NCBI GenBank assembly: GCA_963759545.1
Contig: CAVXAB010000023.1
Location: 1 to 64,000 of the forward strand
DNA: 64,000 nucleotides
Reading direction: 5' to 3'
Source: Trebonia sp963759545
GTDB lineage: Bacteria > Actinomycetota > Actinomycetes > Streptosporangiales > Streptosporangiaceae
The notes beneath the pieces are model-generated. The model was given only the letters and a program-made list of their open reading frames with translations. It had not been told where the DNA came from and ran no database searches. Of the stretch, positions 1 through 9,356 are shown piece by piece; position 1 is the stretch's first letter; every line of letters starts with the position of its first letter. Position numbers and translations under genes: made by a program.

Positions 1-2000
1 ACCGGGGTGACCGACAGGTTGTCGAACTGGTCGGTCTGGTATCCGGATGTGCCGAAGCCGACGTAGCCCGAGGCATACGTGGAGTCGGTGACGGTCGTCA
101 CGGTGGTGCCGTTGATCGCCGCGCTGATCGAGGCGCCGTTGAAGGTCAGCGCCAGGTGCTGCCAGGTGCCGGTGCCCGGCGCGGACACGGTGCCGCTGGC
201 CAGCGTGACCGGCGAGCCGCTCGTGCTGTCGCGGTCGAGCGACCAGGCGCCGGTGTTGGACAGCTGCAGGTAGTACTCGTTGGCCGCGGGCGGGTAGTAG
301 CCGACCGCGGAGCCGGCCCGGCCGATGAGCTGGACCGCGCCGGCCTGCTCGATCAGCGCGTCCGCGGACACGGTGTAGTTGGTCCAGCCCAGGCCACCGC
401 CGATCGTGAAGGGGCTGGCGTTGCTGTCCCATTCGATGGGCTGGACCGGGGCCTGCTGCTGTACGCACTGCCCGGACCGGCCGCCCGCGCACGGCTCGAC
501 CTCGAACGCGCCCTGCAGCTGAGACAGGTACGGCGGCTGCTGGCCGGCCGTGTCGGCGTCGAAGTTGTCGGAGTACGGCAGGGAAAGCGACCCCTGGGCG
601 GGGGACGTGGCGGTGCCCTTGCCCTGCCCGGTGGTGGTGGTCAGCGAGTACACGTAACCGGGCTGCAGCGTCAGGGAGAAGCTGCCGTTGACCGGGGTGA
701 TGTCCTGCGAGTGCACGAACCAGGTGGCGGGGTCGCTCGAGTTGACGTTCGTGGTCCACACGTGCACCGGGCCGGCGGACAGCCCGCCGGTGATCGTGTA
801 GCTGACGGTCTGCGCCGACGATGCCTGCGTGGTCTCGAGGATCGAGCTCCAGTCGGTCTTGTCCGGGGACTTCAGCGTGACGTAGCTGCCGTTGTTACCG
901 CTGCCGCCGATGTACCCGCTCGCGGAGTCGATGTAGGTCCAGCCCGGGGCGGTGAACTGGGTGGTCTGCGCGGTGACCCACGCCTGCTTGCCCACCGAGT
1001 ACCAGCCCGACCACGGCTGGTTGGCCAGGATCAGCCCGTCGGTCGCGTAGGGGAAGCCCGGGTAGAGCGAGGCGACGACGGGCCAGTTGATGGTGGCGGT
1101 CATCTTGCCGTCCAGGTAGTCCCGGTTGTCGGCCCGCGCCATCGCGGCCGCGCCGCCGTTGTAGTCCTGCGACCCGTTCTCGCTGGCCCACAGCTGCTTG
1201 CCGGTCGCCACGGCGTTCGAGCTGCTCGGACAGGAGGTCTGGGAGGTCATCCACCCGCAGGGGTAGTGCGAGCCGATGATCTGGACCGCCTGGGAGAACG
1301 CGCTGTTGGACACCAGGTCGTTGGCGACGGTCCAGTCGGTGTCGGCGCCGACGATCTGCACGCCGGAGTAGCCGTCGGCGTTCAGCGTGGAGCGCAGCTG
1401 CTCATACCAGCCGATGTTGTAGCCGCGCTCGTTCCAGCCGCCCAGGTAGTTGATCGTCAGGCCATCGGACTTGGCGCAGTTCAGCCAGCTCACCAGGTAG
1501 CCGATCATGTCGGTGGACCAGAAGTTCCCGCTGCCGATCCACCCCGGCGCCCCCCACGCCAGCCCGTACAGCTTGATGCTGGGGTTGCGGGCCTTGGCCG
1601 CCGTCATCAGCTGCCACTCATACCCGACGTTGCAGGCGACCGCGCCGCGGGAATGCTCGATGCTGGACTCAGACCCGTCGGTTGAGTTGGTGTCGCCGCC
1701 GATCTCCACCTTCAGGATCTGCAGGTCGGCGCCGTAGCCGGGCTTGAACAGGTAGTCGTCGATCTGCTGCTGCTCCGCGGCGGGGTAGTCGGCTAGCAGC
1801 CGGGAGTTGCCGCCCCCGCCGCTGATCGCCCCGATCCCGTCGAACGTCCGTCCGCCCTGGGTGCCGTTAACGGTGATGCTGGCGCTCGCCGCGGCCGCGG
1901 CCGGTGCCGTCGCGGTCGTGACCGCGACGGCGCCGGACGCTGCCAGCAGGAGCATCGCCCCGGCGGTGAGGGGCTTGCGGAAAATGGCTGGCCATCTCAT
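1..2000 (-). CDS. GH59 galactosylceramidase-like secreted hydrolase (3' end beyond window)
   Basis: The minus strand is open from an ATG at 2000 to the window edge, so the C-terminus is missing. A signal peptide with a hydrophobic core and an AAAAAS-type cleavage region precedes FDGIGAISGGG, the N-terminal signature of glycoside hydrolase family 59 (galactocerebrosidase). Further family motifs follow in order: EIGGDTNSTDG, LYGLAWGAPGW, NYLGGWNER (acid/base Glu) and LWASENGS (nucleophile Glu). After the barrel come beta-rich domains including a laminin-G-like lectin region, as in the animal enzyme. GH59 enzymes release beta-linked galactose. Given the arabinofuranosidase neighbours, a plant galactan or arabinogalactan substrate is inferred. 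A GAGGAG ribosome site lies 8-10 bases upstream, and only 20 bases separate the gene from the preceding hydrolase, so they are probably co-transcribed. Confidence 0.9.
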   Translation of the reverse strand, partial: MRWPAIFRKPLTAGAMLLLAASGAVAVTTATAPAAAAASASITVNGTQGGRTFDGIGAISGGGGNSRLLADYPAAEQQQIDDYLFKPGYGADLQILKVEIGGDTNSTDGSESSIEHSRGAVACNVGYEWQLMTAAKARNPSIKLYGLAWGAPGWIGSGNFWSTDMIGYLVSWLNCAKSDGLTINYLGGWNERGYNIGWYEQLRSTLNADGYSGVQIVGADTDWTVANDLVSNSAFSQAVQIIGSHYPCGWMTSQTSCPSSSNAVATGKQLWASENGSQDYNGGAAAMARADNRDYLDGKMTATINWPVVASLYPGFPYATDGLILANQPWSGWYSVGKQAWVTAQTTQFTAPGWTYIDSASGYIGGSGNNGSYVTLKSPDKTDWSSILETTQASSAQTVSYTITGGLSAGPVHVWTTNVNSSDPATWFVHSQDITPVNGSFSLTLQPGYVYSLTTTTGQGKGTATSPAQGSLSLPYSDNFDADTAGQQPPYLSQLQGAFEVEPCAGGRSGQCVQQQAPVQPIEWDSNASPFTIGGGLGWTNYTVSADALIEQAGAVQLIGRAGSAVGYYPPAANEYYLQLSNTGAWSLDRDSTSGSPVTLASGTVSAPGTGTWQHLALTFNGASISAAINGTTVTTVTDSTYASGYVGFGTSGYQTDQFDNLSVTP

Positions 2001-2020
2001 GCTCGCGTTCTCCTCATGTC

Positions 2021-3847
2021 TCAGCTGGCGGTGAAGTCCTGGTTGGTGCCAGGGGCGTTCTTGCACGCCCACTGGTCGAGCTGCTGGCCGAGGGTGCTGA
2101 CTGCTCCGGTGACGTCCAGGCACAGGCCGCTGGCGGAGTTCTTGAACTCCCACGAGCCGTCGGACTGCGCCACGGGCAGCCACTGGCTGCTGGCGGAGGA
2201 ACTGGCCGGCTCCTGGGCGATGTCGGGCGTGCCCGCGGCGGTGGCGCTGCCGGTGACCGTGACGTCATCGCCGGAGTTCTGCGCCTGCAGCGCGCCGTAG
2301 CCGCCAGAGCCCGGCACGAACTGGAACTGCTGGTTCGACTGCCCGTTGCAGGTCCACTGGTCGATCGCCGCGCCGGCCGCGGTGGTGTTGCCGTATACGT
2401 CCAGGCACAGCGAGTCGTTGCCGATGACGAGCCGGTGATAACCGCTCGGGAACCCGCCGCCCGTCGATGTGGCGGGGGTCAGGTAGATAGCGAACGCGTC
2501 ATGCGCGGACTGGAAGGTGAGCGGCACGGTGATCGAGCCGCTGGACACGCTCACGTTCTGGTTCTCCACCACCTGCGGCGCGCTGAGCGGGTACTGGTCA
2601 GGTATCCGGTCCACGGTGACGTTGACACTGCCGTTGCTTGCCAGCCACGGCACCGAGGCCAGGCCGCTGTATGTCACCGACGCCGCGCCGGTGTACCCGT
2701 TGTCGTCCCCGATGATGGCCACCGAGCGCTTGGCCGAGCTGTCCTCGGCCGCCGAGATCGCGGTGGACCCGGACTGGCCGGAGGTGGACACCAGGGAACC
2801 GGTCATGTCGGCGTAGGCGCGCATCGCCCACCAGTTGCCGTTCGGCTGGTAGCTGCCGTTGACGCTGGTGAGGACCCCGGTCAGGTTCGGGGTAAGGCAG
2901 CACACCCAGTTGCCGCGCATGGCGTTGAAGTACCTGGACTGGGCGAAGCGGGCCAGGTACCACGCGGTCACGCCGGCGGTCTGCCGGTCGGCGGGCTGGT
3001 ACTCGTTGGCCGACAGCCGCGGGGCGGGCGAGATGCCGGCGGCGGAGATGGCACTCTCGATGGCGCTGGAGTCGGCCACGGGATCGTCGCCGTCGCCCTC
3101 TTCGTGGTTGGTGATCTCGGTCGGCACGGTCCCGCTGGACTTGGCGTTCGACAGGAAGCCCTGCCATTCGCCCTGGTTCTGCTGCGGGGTGTAGGCGAAG
3201 TCGGGGCCGACGATGGTGGCGTTGGGGGCGACGCTGCGAATCTCTTTGTAAGCGCTCTGCCACATCTGGTAGTACTGGCTGGTCTGCGCGCCGCCCGGCC
3301 AGAACACGGAGATGTCCGGCTCGTTGTAGATGTCGTAGGCGAACGGGAGCCCGGTCGCCTGCAGTTCGCTCACCACGTCACCGACGAAGGTGACCCAGTT
3401 GGCGCAGTTCCCGCTGGTGCACGGGTACGTGGTGTTCGAGGGCTGGCCGCCGTCCGCGCCGAAGATGTCGCTCAGGATCACCTGGTACTGCGCGTGGTAC
3501 GACCCCTGGGTCAGCCGCCGGGCCTGCGCGATCACCGTGTTCACGTCGGCCTGGGTGCCGGAGCCGTTCTGGTACCCGTCCGCGATCCACCCACCGGACA
3601 CGTGACCGCCGCCACGGAACGCGGTGATGCCGAGCGGCTGCAGGTACTGATCCGGCGGCTGGGTGCCGTCCTGGCTCACCCCGTACAGGAAGCCCTCGCC
3701 GACGCCGGTCGCCGGCCCGGTGACGGAAGCGAGGTTCACGCTCAGCGACTCGGCGGCCGAGGCCTTCCCGGCGGTCCCCGCCAGCGTCGTCCCCAGCGCG
3801 AGCAGCACTGCGGCCGCCGCGATGAGCGGCCTGATCCTGTTCTTCAT
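2021..3847 (-). CDS. Secreted clan-A glycoside hydrolase (GH39-like) with C-terminal ricin-B/CBM13 lectin domain
   Basis: A protein of 608 residues with a Sec signal peptide (about residues 1-31). The catalytic region resembles clan-A TIM-barrel hydrolases: YDIYNEPD supplies a likely acid/base Glu at the end of strand 4, and LSANEYQ may carry the nucleophile Glu on strand 7. The nearest family by pattern is GH39 (beta-xylosidase or arabinosidase types), but the assignment is tentative. A small beta-sandwich precedes a ricin-type lectin domain (about 470-608) with SLCLDVYG and LCLDVTG repeats and QF/QW motifs, which would bind polysaccharide. The gene is the promoter-proximal member of a two-gene operon with the GH59 gene. 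An operator-like palindrome lies 60 bases upstream. Confidence 0.8.
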   Translation of the reverse strand: MKNRIRPLIAAAAVLLALGTTLAGTAGKASAAESLSVNLASVTGPATGVGEGFLYGVSQDGTQPPDQYLQPLGITAFRGGGHVSGGWIADGYQNGSGTQADVNTVIAQARRLTQGSYHAQYQVILSDIFGADGGQPSNTTYPCTSGNCANWVTFVGDVVSELQATGLPFAYDIYNEPDISVFWPGGAQTSQYYQMWQSAYKEIRSVAPNATIVGPDFAYTPQQNQGEWQGFLSNAKSSGTVPTEITNHEEGDGDDPVADSSAIESAISAAGISPAPRLSANEYQPADRQTAGVTAWYLARFAQSRYFNAMRGNWVCCLTPNLTGVLTSVNGSYQPNGNWWAMRAYADMTGSLVSTSGQSGSTAISAAEDSSAKRSVAIIGDDNGYTGAASVTYSGLASVPWLASNGSVNVTVDRIPDQYPLSAPQVVENQNVSVSSGSITVPLTFQSAHDAFAIYLTPATSTGGGFPSGYHRLVIGNDSLCLDVYGNTTAAGAAIDQWTCNGQSNQQFQFVPGSGGYGALQAQNSGDDVTVTGSATAAGTPDIAQEPASSSASSQWLPVAQSDGSWEFKNSASGLCLDVTGAVSTLGQQLDQWACKNAPGTNQDFTAS

Positions 3848-3905
3848 CGAAACTCCTCCTCCTACGGCGGCGCGGTCGCGCGCGCCGGGCGGTCACGGCG
3901 AGAAT

Positions 3906-3919
3906 TGTTAGCGTTAACA
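3906..3919. promoter_or_regulatory. Operator-like palindrome upstream of the GH39-like/GH59 operon
   Basis: TGTTAGCGTTAACA is a near-perfect inverted repeat 59 bases upstream of the ATG at 3847. Its form fits LacI-type operators but differs from the CGAAyCGrTTCG sites around the local lacI gene, so another regulator is likely. The function is inferred from form and position only. Confidence 0.5.
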
Positions 3920-3975
3920 TTTTTGGACGTACGGGTCCGCGGCGTCCTAGCGGCACCCGGTGGGTGCCTGCCTCG

Positions 3976-4004
3976 CCCCGGCCGCCTGCGAGGGGCGGCC
4001 GGGG
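3976..4004 (-). terminator. Hairpin terminator after the GH54 gene
   Basis: A perfect 11-bp stem (CCCCGGCCGCC with its complement) around a 7-base loop lies 28 bases past the GH54 stop. There is no U-tract, as is common in actinomycetes. Confidence 0.7.
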
Positions 4005-4031
4005 CTCAGCTCAGTGGCTGGTCAGCACCTG

Positions 4032-5503
4032 CTAGGGCAGGTGCCATTGCTGGTTGGTGCCGCCGTTGCAGGCCCACAGCTCGAGCTGGGTGCCGTTGGC
4101 GGTATTGGAGTTCGGGTCGTCCAGGCACTTGCCGGAGGCGGGGTTGACCAGCTCCCCGTTGCTGGCCTGCCATTGCTGGTTGGCCCCGCCGTTGCACTGC
4201 CACAGCTCGATCAGGGTGCCGTTGCCGTAGTTGGCGCCGGTGATGTCCAGGCACTTGCCGTAGACCTGCAGGGTGCCGCTGGACGCGACGGTCCACTGCT
4301 GGTTGGCGCCGCCGGATGGCAGTCCCACATCTGGATCTTGTTGCCGTTGGCGGTAGTGCCGGCGCTGTCGTCAACGCACTTGGCGCTGTTGAGGCCCGAG
4401 GTGATCGGCCCGGTCGCCCCGCCGCCGGCCGACCCGTAGCCGGCCGTGGCGAGTTCGGCCTGGACCGCGTTCTCGGTCGCGTCGGACGGGTAGCCGCTGG
4501 TGATGGCCCCCTCGAAGAACTCGCCGGAGGCGCCGTTGCTGTTGTCGCCGCCGGTGCCGAGCAGGATGTCGGCCTCCTCGTGCATCGGGGAGTAGCCGTT
4601 CGGCAGTGCGCCGGACCAGGTGGTGGTCAGGCCGCCGCTGGTGGCGTTGCCGTACTTGAGGGTGAAGTTGCTCGTGCCGTTGTTCTTCTCCCAGGCGCTG
4701 ACGAACGGGAAGTTCACTCCCGGGTTACTCGCGCTGTTGGGGCCGGTATTGGTGCTGTACATGCCGTTTTCCAGGTCGGCTTCCACCCATGGCCCGGGCC
4801 CGGTGCACCCGCCGAACCAGCAGGCGTTGCCCCATTCGATCGCGTTCATGTGGCCGTTGCCGGTGTCGGTGTGCGATGTCTCACCGCTGCCGAAGTCGAA
4901 GCAGCACTGGTTGTTGAACAGGTTCGAGGACGTCACCATGTAAACGCCCTCGGGCTGGGATCCGGTCGGCACGTTGATGTTGTCGACCCGGTAGCCGGTG
5001 CCCGGCGTGCTCTTGATCCCGTACGCCGCGTGGCCGCCGATCGAGATGGGCAGGGCCATCGCGTTCGCCCCGATGTCCGACCCATTGGGCCCCGGGCCCT
5101 TCCAGAACCCGCCCGAGGAGATCGGCAGGTCGCTGTGATTGGCACTCTGGTCGTAGATCTTGGTGACCGTGCACGTGGTGCCCGCGCAGAAGGACGCCTG
5201 CGGGGCGGCGTTGGCGTCGCCGCCCGCCGCCAGCAGGCCGATGTTGAGGGAGCTGCCGTCGGAGGAGCGCTGCACCTGGTACAGCGGCCCGTTGTAGGAG
5301 GCGTACAGCGCCCGCGTGGTGCTGTACGCCGCCACGCAGGGCGTCCCGCCGGACGCATAGATGTCGCAGGGGAGCGACGACGCTGCCCTGGCGACGGGTG
5401 CGCCGGTGCCGACACTCGCCAGCGCCGCGGCGGTGAGCGCCAGCGCCGCTCCGGCGAGCAGTAGCAACCTCCTCGCGTACCGTAGTCGTGACTGGATGGT
5501 CAT
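4032..5503 (-). CDS. GH54 alpha-L-arabinofuranosidase with CBM13 (frameshift inside lectin domain)
   Basis: The ATG at 5503 follows a GGAAGG ribosome site and starts a long Sec signal peptide. The mature protein begins LPCDIYASGGTPCVAAYSTT and continues with the ArfB catalytic-domain pattern of family GH54 (LYQVQRSSDG, TKIYDQSANHSDL, NNQCCFDFG). GH54 enzymes remove terminal alpha-L-arabinofuranosyl groups from arabinan and arabinoxylan. Fungal members carry a CBM42; here a ricin-B domain follows instead. The reading frame breaks near 4310-4325: after QMWDC the expected GGANQQW is one base out of frame. The lectin domain then resumes in another frame with two further repeats (ELWQCNGGANQQW, ELWACNGGTNQQW) and stops at TAG 4032. 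The catalytic domain is intact, so this may be a sequencing indel. If real, the protein would end in about 54 unrelated residues at 4211. Confidence 0.88.
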
Positions 5504-5886
5504 GTGTGGCCTTCCTTCCTCACGTAGTGAGGCATTACGCCGTCGCCAGCGGGCTGTCGGTGGCCGCGCGACGATGCGAGCGCGCACGCGTGACACCGGC
5601 AAACCGCGTTCTCCCGACGTCGGCATCACGGCTTAATTGCGCTAGGAGCGCGGGAGAGCGGTCGGCGTCGCAGATGCGACTACTTCTGAGTTCTCGGGGC
5701 TAGGGGGCGTCGCCCGCCGGGAGGGCGTAACGGCTGGCGGCGAAGTCGCGGGTACGGCAGTGGCCAGGCCATCGGCTCTACCGCGGTGGCGCATGAGGAA
5801 TGGCGATTGCCTGGGTCCGTCTGCAACTCATGCCTGGCGGCTCGGCCCTGTCGCATTCCCTGCTCGGCGTTGTCGTTTCCAAGCTT

Positions 5887-5898
5887 CGAACCGATTCG
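5887..5898. promoter_or_regulatory. LacI-type operator CGAACCGATTCG
   Basis: This 12-base imperfect palindrome is identical to the site upstream of the GH62 gene and one base from the site in front of lacI. It lies upstream of the GH54 gene on the minus strand. A target of the LacI protein encoded at 6191-7219 is inferred. Confidence 0.6.
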
Positions 5899-6165
5899 CG
5901 CAATCGGTTAGATCGCATGTTACGGCGAGGTCCCGGGAGGATCAATAGCACATTACGAACGCGGTGGCGCTAAGCCTCTGAGCTACCTGCTCAGCCGCGG
6001 GACGGGCTCCTGGCGCACAGTGTGGATCTCAGGCAGGCCCTAGTGAAACTTACCTGGCGTCCCCTCACGGCAACGCTACTCGTAACCGGGTACCGCTCGA
6101 CTGAGCTGTGTCGACCGCGGGCCGAACCCCATTGACGGGCGGTCCGCGCAGGCCTACATTCCGTG

Positions 6166-6177
6166 CGAATCGATTCG
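6166..6177. promoter_or_regulatory. LacI-type operator CGAATCGATTCG
   Basis: A perfect 12-base palindrome 14 bases past the lacI stop codon, in the GH54 upstream region. It is the most symmetrical of the four related sites. Confidence 0.6.
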
Positions 6178-6190
6178 TTAAGGGGCTGCG

Positions 6191-7219
6191 CTAGGACGCT
6201 TCGATGCTGCGGACCGGGACTCGCGTGACGGTGTCCCTGAGGGAGATGGGAGGGCACAGCAGCAGGTGCTTCGGCAGGACGGCCGGGTTCGCGATGCGTT
6301 CGGTGAGAAGGCCGACTGCGTGCGCGCCCAGGTCGCCAGCGGGGACGTCGGCCGAGGTGAGGGGTGGATGGAACTCCTCGGCCCAGTGCTGCGCGGCCAC
6401 GCCGATCAGGGAGAAGTCCGCGGGCACGGTCAGGCCCGCATGGTGCAGTGCGCGCTGCACGCCGGGCAGCGCCGCCTCGTTGATGGTCGCCGCCGCGGTA
6501 ACCTCCGGGTGCTCCTTAAGGATCAGCTGCATGCAGGCGTCGCCGCCGACGGCATCGTCGCCGCAGGGGTACTCCCACCCTGTCAGGCCGCCCTGGGCGA
6601 TCGCGTCGCGAAAGCCCTGTCGTGCACGCAGACCGGGACCGTACCCGGCGGCCAGCATCTCGGGGGACCGGTTGATCAGGGCGATGTCGCGGTGCCCGAG
6701 GTCGGCGAGGAAGTGCACGCACCGGTTGAGCAGGGTCTCGTTGTCGATGTCGACCCACGAGGTGCCGTCGGGATGGGCCGTGCGGCCGATGGTCACGAAC
6801 GGCATGTCCGCCTTCTGCAACTGCGTGACGCGCGGATCGTCCAGCCTGATCTCCATGAGGATCACGCCGTCAACACGGCGTCCGTCGATAAGCCGCTGGA
6901 ATGAGCGCTCGTGCATGTCCCCAGAAGGTGATAGCAGGACGTCGAGGTCAGCGTGCGCCGCCGCGTCAAGCACGCTGGCGACGAAATCGAGCTGCATGTA
7001 AGTCAGCCGGCGGGCAGCCGGGGGAATCACCAGGCCGATGGTGCGAGTGCGCCCTTCTTTGAGGGCGCGGGCGGCAGCGTTGGGGCGGTAGTTAAGTTCC
7101 TCGATGACCCGCTGCACCCGGGCGCGGGTCGGCTCCGCGACGTTCCGCTTGCCGCTGAGGGCGTATGAGACCGTACTGCGCGACACCCCCGCGCGCCTGG
7201 CGATCTCCCCGATGTTCAA
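6191..7219 (-). CDS. LacI-family transcriptional regulator
   Basis: A TTG start at 7219 is chosen because GGGGAG lies about 8 bases upstream and the protein then begins LNIGEIARRAGVSRSTVSY, the usual opening of a LacI helix-turn-helix. A longer in-frame extension upstream would run through the operator at 7261-7272 and is unlikely. The product is 342 residues, normal for the family: DNA-binding domain 1-50 with a hinge region, then a periplasmic-binding-like sensor domain (DGVILMEIR, VDIDNE, GHRDIALI, PADFSLIGV). It probably senses an arabinose-containing oligosaccharide. Position and shared palindromes suggest that it represses itself, GH54 and GH62. Confidence 0.9.
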   Translation of the reverse strand: MNIGEIARRAGVSRSTVSYALSGKRNVAEPTRARVQRVIEELNYRPNAAARALKEGRTRTIGLVIPPAARRLTYMQLDFVASVLDAAAHADLDVLLSPSGDMHERSFQRLIDGRRVDGVILMEIRLDDPRVTQLQKADMPFVTIGRTAHPDGTSWVDIDNETLLNRCVHFLADLGHRDIALINRSPEMLAAGYGPGLRARQGFRDAIAQGGLTGWEYPCGDDAVGGDACMQLILKEHPEVTAAATINEAALPGVQRALHHAGLTVPADFSLIGVAAQHWAEEFHPPLTSADVPAGDLGAHAVGLLTERIANPAVLPKHLLLCPPISLRDTVTRVPVRSIEAS

Positions 7220-7260
7220 TTCCCGCTCCCCGTTGCCCGGCTGATCGCCCACGACCAAAG

Positions 7261-7272
7261 CGAATCGGTTCG
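7261..7272. promoter_or_regulatory. LacI-type operator CGAATCGGTTCG (autoregulatory)
   Basis: The site lies 42 bases upstream of the proposed TTG start of the LacI gene and matches the three other sites in the locus. Autoregulation is inferred. Confidence 0.65.
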
Positions 7273-7484
7273 CGTCAGTGTATTTCCACGTCGCTGACAG
7301 CGTCAACGCGGGCCCTCCGCTCCCGGACGGCAAGCGCTCACGGGTGTGCCGCCAGATACTTGAGCCGAACCCGGCCACTCGCTCGTCCTGGCCCGGACGC
7401 GGCGTCGGCCACGCCCGCAAGGCGGCCCCGGTGTCTCGCTCCTTTGCCGCTCCTAATGAGTTTCCTTTCGAGAGGCAGCCGCAT

Positions 7485-7531
7485 CCGTTCGGGAGAAAAA
7501 ATCAAGATCATTCATCCGAACGGGGGCGTGG
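7485..7531 (+). repeat. Dispersed CCGAACGG element, copy 1
   Basis: AATCAAGATCATTCATCCGA followed by ACGGGGGCGTGG matches five other copies in this window. An inverted CCGTTCGG half-site lies upstream, so the copy can form a hairpin. It sits between the lacI start and the GH62 stop. Confidence 0.65.
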
Positions 7532-7554
7532 CTGCGCGTCTGCGCGGCCACGCC
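7525..7554 (-). terminator. Hairpin terminator after the GH62 gene
   Basis: GGCGTGGC pairs with GCCACGCC, with an inner GCGC/GCGC stem, 42 bases past the GH62 stop. It partly overlaps the dispersed repeat. Confidence 0.6.
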
Positions 7555-7595
7555 TGCTCCCGTTTGTCGAGAAATACCTTTCACGGTGGCTGCTG

Positions 7596-9092
7596 TTAGC
7601 AGGTGGAGTTGGTCTGGGTCACGAGCCCTAGGCGCCAGGGCAGGAGGTTGTAGCTCTGGCTGGCGTTCGGGTCGTGGCCCTGGTACAGGTACTGGATCTT
7701 GCAGGGGCTGATGGTGAGCGTCTGGTCATAGCCGCTGCGGATCATCTCGCCACTGCTGAAGTCCTGGGTCCACGTCGCGCCGCTGAACGTGACGTTGCTG
7801 GCCGCCATGAACGGATTGCTCTGCGTGTTAGCCAGCGGGGTCCAGGAACCGTTGATCGCATTCGAGGTGTACGCGGTGAACATCCGCCGCCCGGTGCCCG
7901 CGATCGCCTCCACGATCAGCAGGTACTGGTTCTGGCCCGCGACCTTGTACACGTTGTCTGCCTCGAAGAACGCGTACGGGTTGGAGTTCGACGCGGCGAT
8001 GACCGTGTTGCCCATGCCGCCCGGGAAGGCCGCGAGGCTGGTCTGCGACCGGTACAGGTGACCGTTGTCGTCCATGGAGAACAGGTAGCAGTTGGCGCTG
8101 TCGCAGATCACCCACGAGTCCACCCAGTACCCCGAGCCGATGTTCTGGGAGATGATCGACGGCATCCCTGAGTAGAAGGTGCTGGTCGCGCTCCACCCGT
8201 ACGGGTTGGTGATGTCAGGGTTGGTGGAGTACCCGATGTTGCTGCCCATCTGGTAGGTCAGGTACCACAGCTTCTGCGGTGCGAAGTAGAACAGCATCGG
8301 CGCGGTCTTGTAGCCCCCGCCGATCGCTGTCTGGTCCGCGTACACAGGCGTAGCCGAGCCAGCCTGCGACCAGCTGGAGAAGCTCAGGAATTCCATGCTG
8401 TAGTTGCCCGAGGAGTTCACCGTCGAGGCGGCCACGTACCACTGGCCGTTGTACGACACCACCGACGGGTCCTTCACCGCGATGATGTTGTGCGAGTCGG
8501 CGTGCGGGCCGATCAGCACGCCGCTCGACGACCAGCTGAAACTGCCCGGCAGCCCGCCGCCCGTACTCGACGAGCCGAGCGTCCACTGCTGGTTGGCGCC
8601 GCCGTTGCACGTCCACAGCTCCACGAGCGCGCCGTCGGCGGTGCTTGCCCCCGTCACGTCCAGGCACAGTCCGGATTGCACGCCCGTGATGGTGCCGTTG
8701 GAATTGACAGTCCACTGCTGGTTCGCGCCGCCGTTGCAGGTCCAGACCGCTACCTTGGTGCCGGGCGTGGTCTGGTTGCCGTAGGCGTCCAGGCACATCT
8801 GGCTGCTGCCGCTGTAGACGGTCAGCTGCCCGGCAGAGGTGCCGGTCCAGATCTGGCCGGACCCGCCATTGCAATCCCAGATGTCAAGCTGGGTCCCCGA
8901 CGTGGTGCTGCCGTTGGGCACGTCCAGGCACTTGCCGGACCCCACCGCGTGGATCTCGCCGTTGCTAGCCGCCGCGGCGGGGACGGCCACAGCCAAGGTG
9001 ACCATCGTCGCCGCCGTCGCCGCTACGACGAGCACACCTCGGACGGTACCCAGGCGCAGCCGCTCGATCCGCCGGAAATCTCGTCTGACCAA
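7596..9092 (-). CDS. GH62 alpha-L-arabinofuranosidase with N-terminal CBM13
   Basis: A TTG at 9092 is preferred as the start because AGGAGG lies 8 bases upstream; an in-frame GTG at 9101 overlaps that ribosome site. After a signal peptide comes a ricin-B lectin domain (about residues 45-175) with three KCLDV/QQW-type repeats, a Ser/Gly linker, and a GH62 catalytic domain (FSWSSSGVLIGPHADSHNII, VKDPSVVSYNGQWYVAAST, YKTAPMLFYFAPQ). GH62 enzymes remove single arabinofuranosyl side groups from arabinoxylan through a five-bladed propeller. Key acidic residues are visible in VKDP and in the FFEADNVYKV region. An operator shared with the LacI gene lies about 90 bases upstream. Confidence 0.92.
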   Translation of the reverse strand: MVRRDFRRIERLRLGTVRGVLVVAATAATMVTLAVAVPAAAASNGEIHAVGSGKCLDVPNGSTTSGTQLDIWDCNGGSGQIWTGTSAGQLTVYSGSSQMCLDAYGNQTTPGTKVAVWTCNGGANQQWTVNSNGTITGVQSGLCLDVTGASTADGALVELWTCNGGANQQWTLGSSSTGGGLPGSFSWSSSGVLIGPHADSHNIIAVKDPSVVSYNGQWYVAASTVNSSGNYSMEFLSFSSWSQAGSATPVYADQTAIGGGYKTAPMLFYFAPQKLWYLTYQMGSNIGYSTNPDITNPYGWSATSTFYSGMPSIISQNIGSGYWVDSWVICDSANCYLFSMDDNGHLYRSQTSLAAFPGGMGNTVIAASNSNPYAFFEADNVYKVAGQNQYLLIVEAIAGTGRRMFTAYTSNAINGSWTPLANTQSNPFMAASNVTFSGATWTQDFSSGEMIRSGYDQTLTISPCKIQYLYQGHDPNASQSYNLLPWRLGLVTQTNSTC

Positions 9093-9179
9093 GACTGGCA
9101 CCTCCTGCCATGGATGTGAACGCTCACATCAGGGTCTGCACGGCCAATCAGCGGAGTCAACGAACCCGCTCGACTAAAT

Positions 9180-9191
9180 CGAACCGATTCG
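9180..9191. promoter_or_regulatory. LacI-type operator CGAACCGATTCG upstream of GH62
   Basis: Identical to the site at 5887-5898 and about 88 bases upstream of the GH62 start, a normal distance for promoter-overlapping repression. Confidence 0.65.
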
Positions 9192-9356
9192 AGCCCTCCA
9201 CTATCACCACCAGCGCGTTCCGTGCGGAGGCTGAATACTGAACGGCGAGTGCGCCGGGTGAAACTTTCATGCCCGGCCGGCTCCGGTCCCGGTGTACGCG
9301 GCCACTCCGCGCGTTCAGGTTCGCGGGGAGTTGAACCATCGTCGTTCGGCCCGCAT

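Larger units (their letters stand above)
5504..6190. other. Long intergenic region upstream of the GH54 gene
   Basis: No convincing gene is visible in 687 bases. The region holds two LacI-type palindromes (5887-5898 and 6166-6177, listed separately) and must contain the GH54 promoter. The distance from the operators to the GH54 start (about 380 and 660 bases) is unusually long, so a distant promoter or a long leader is possible. Confidence 0.5.

Noticed and set aside
156..1685. Long plus-strand frame of 509 codons opposite the GH59 gene
   Set aside because: It is antisense to a gene with clear family motifs, is Gly/Arg/Val-rich and matches no family; it is a product of GC skew.
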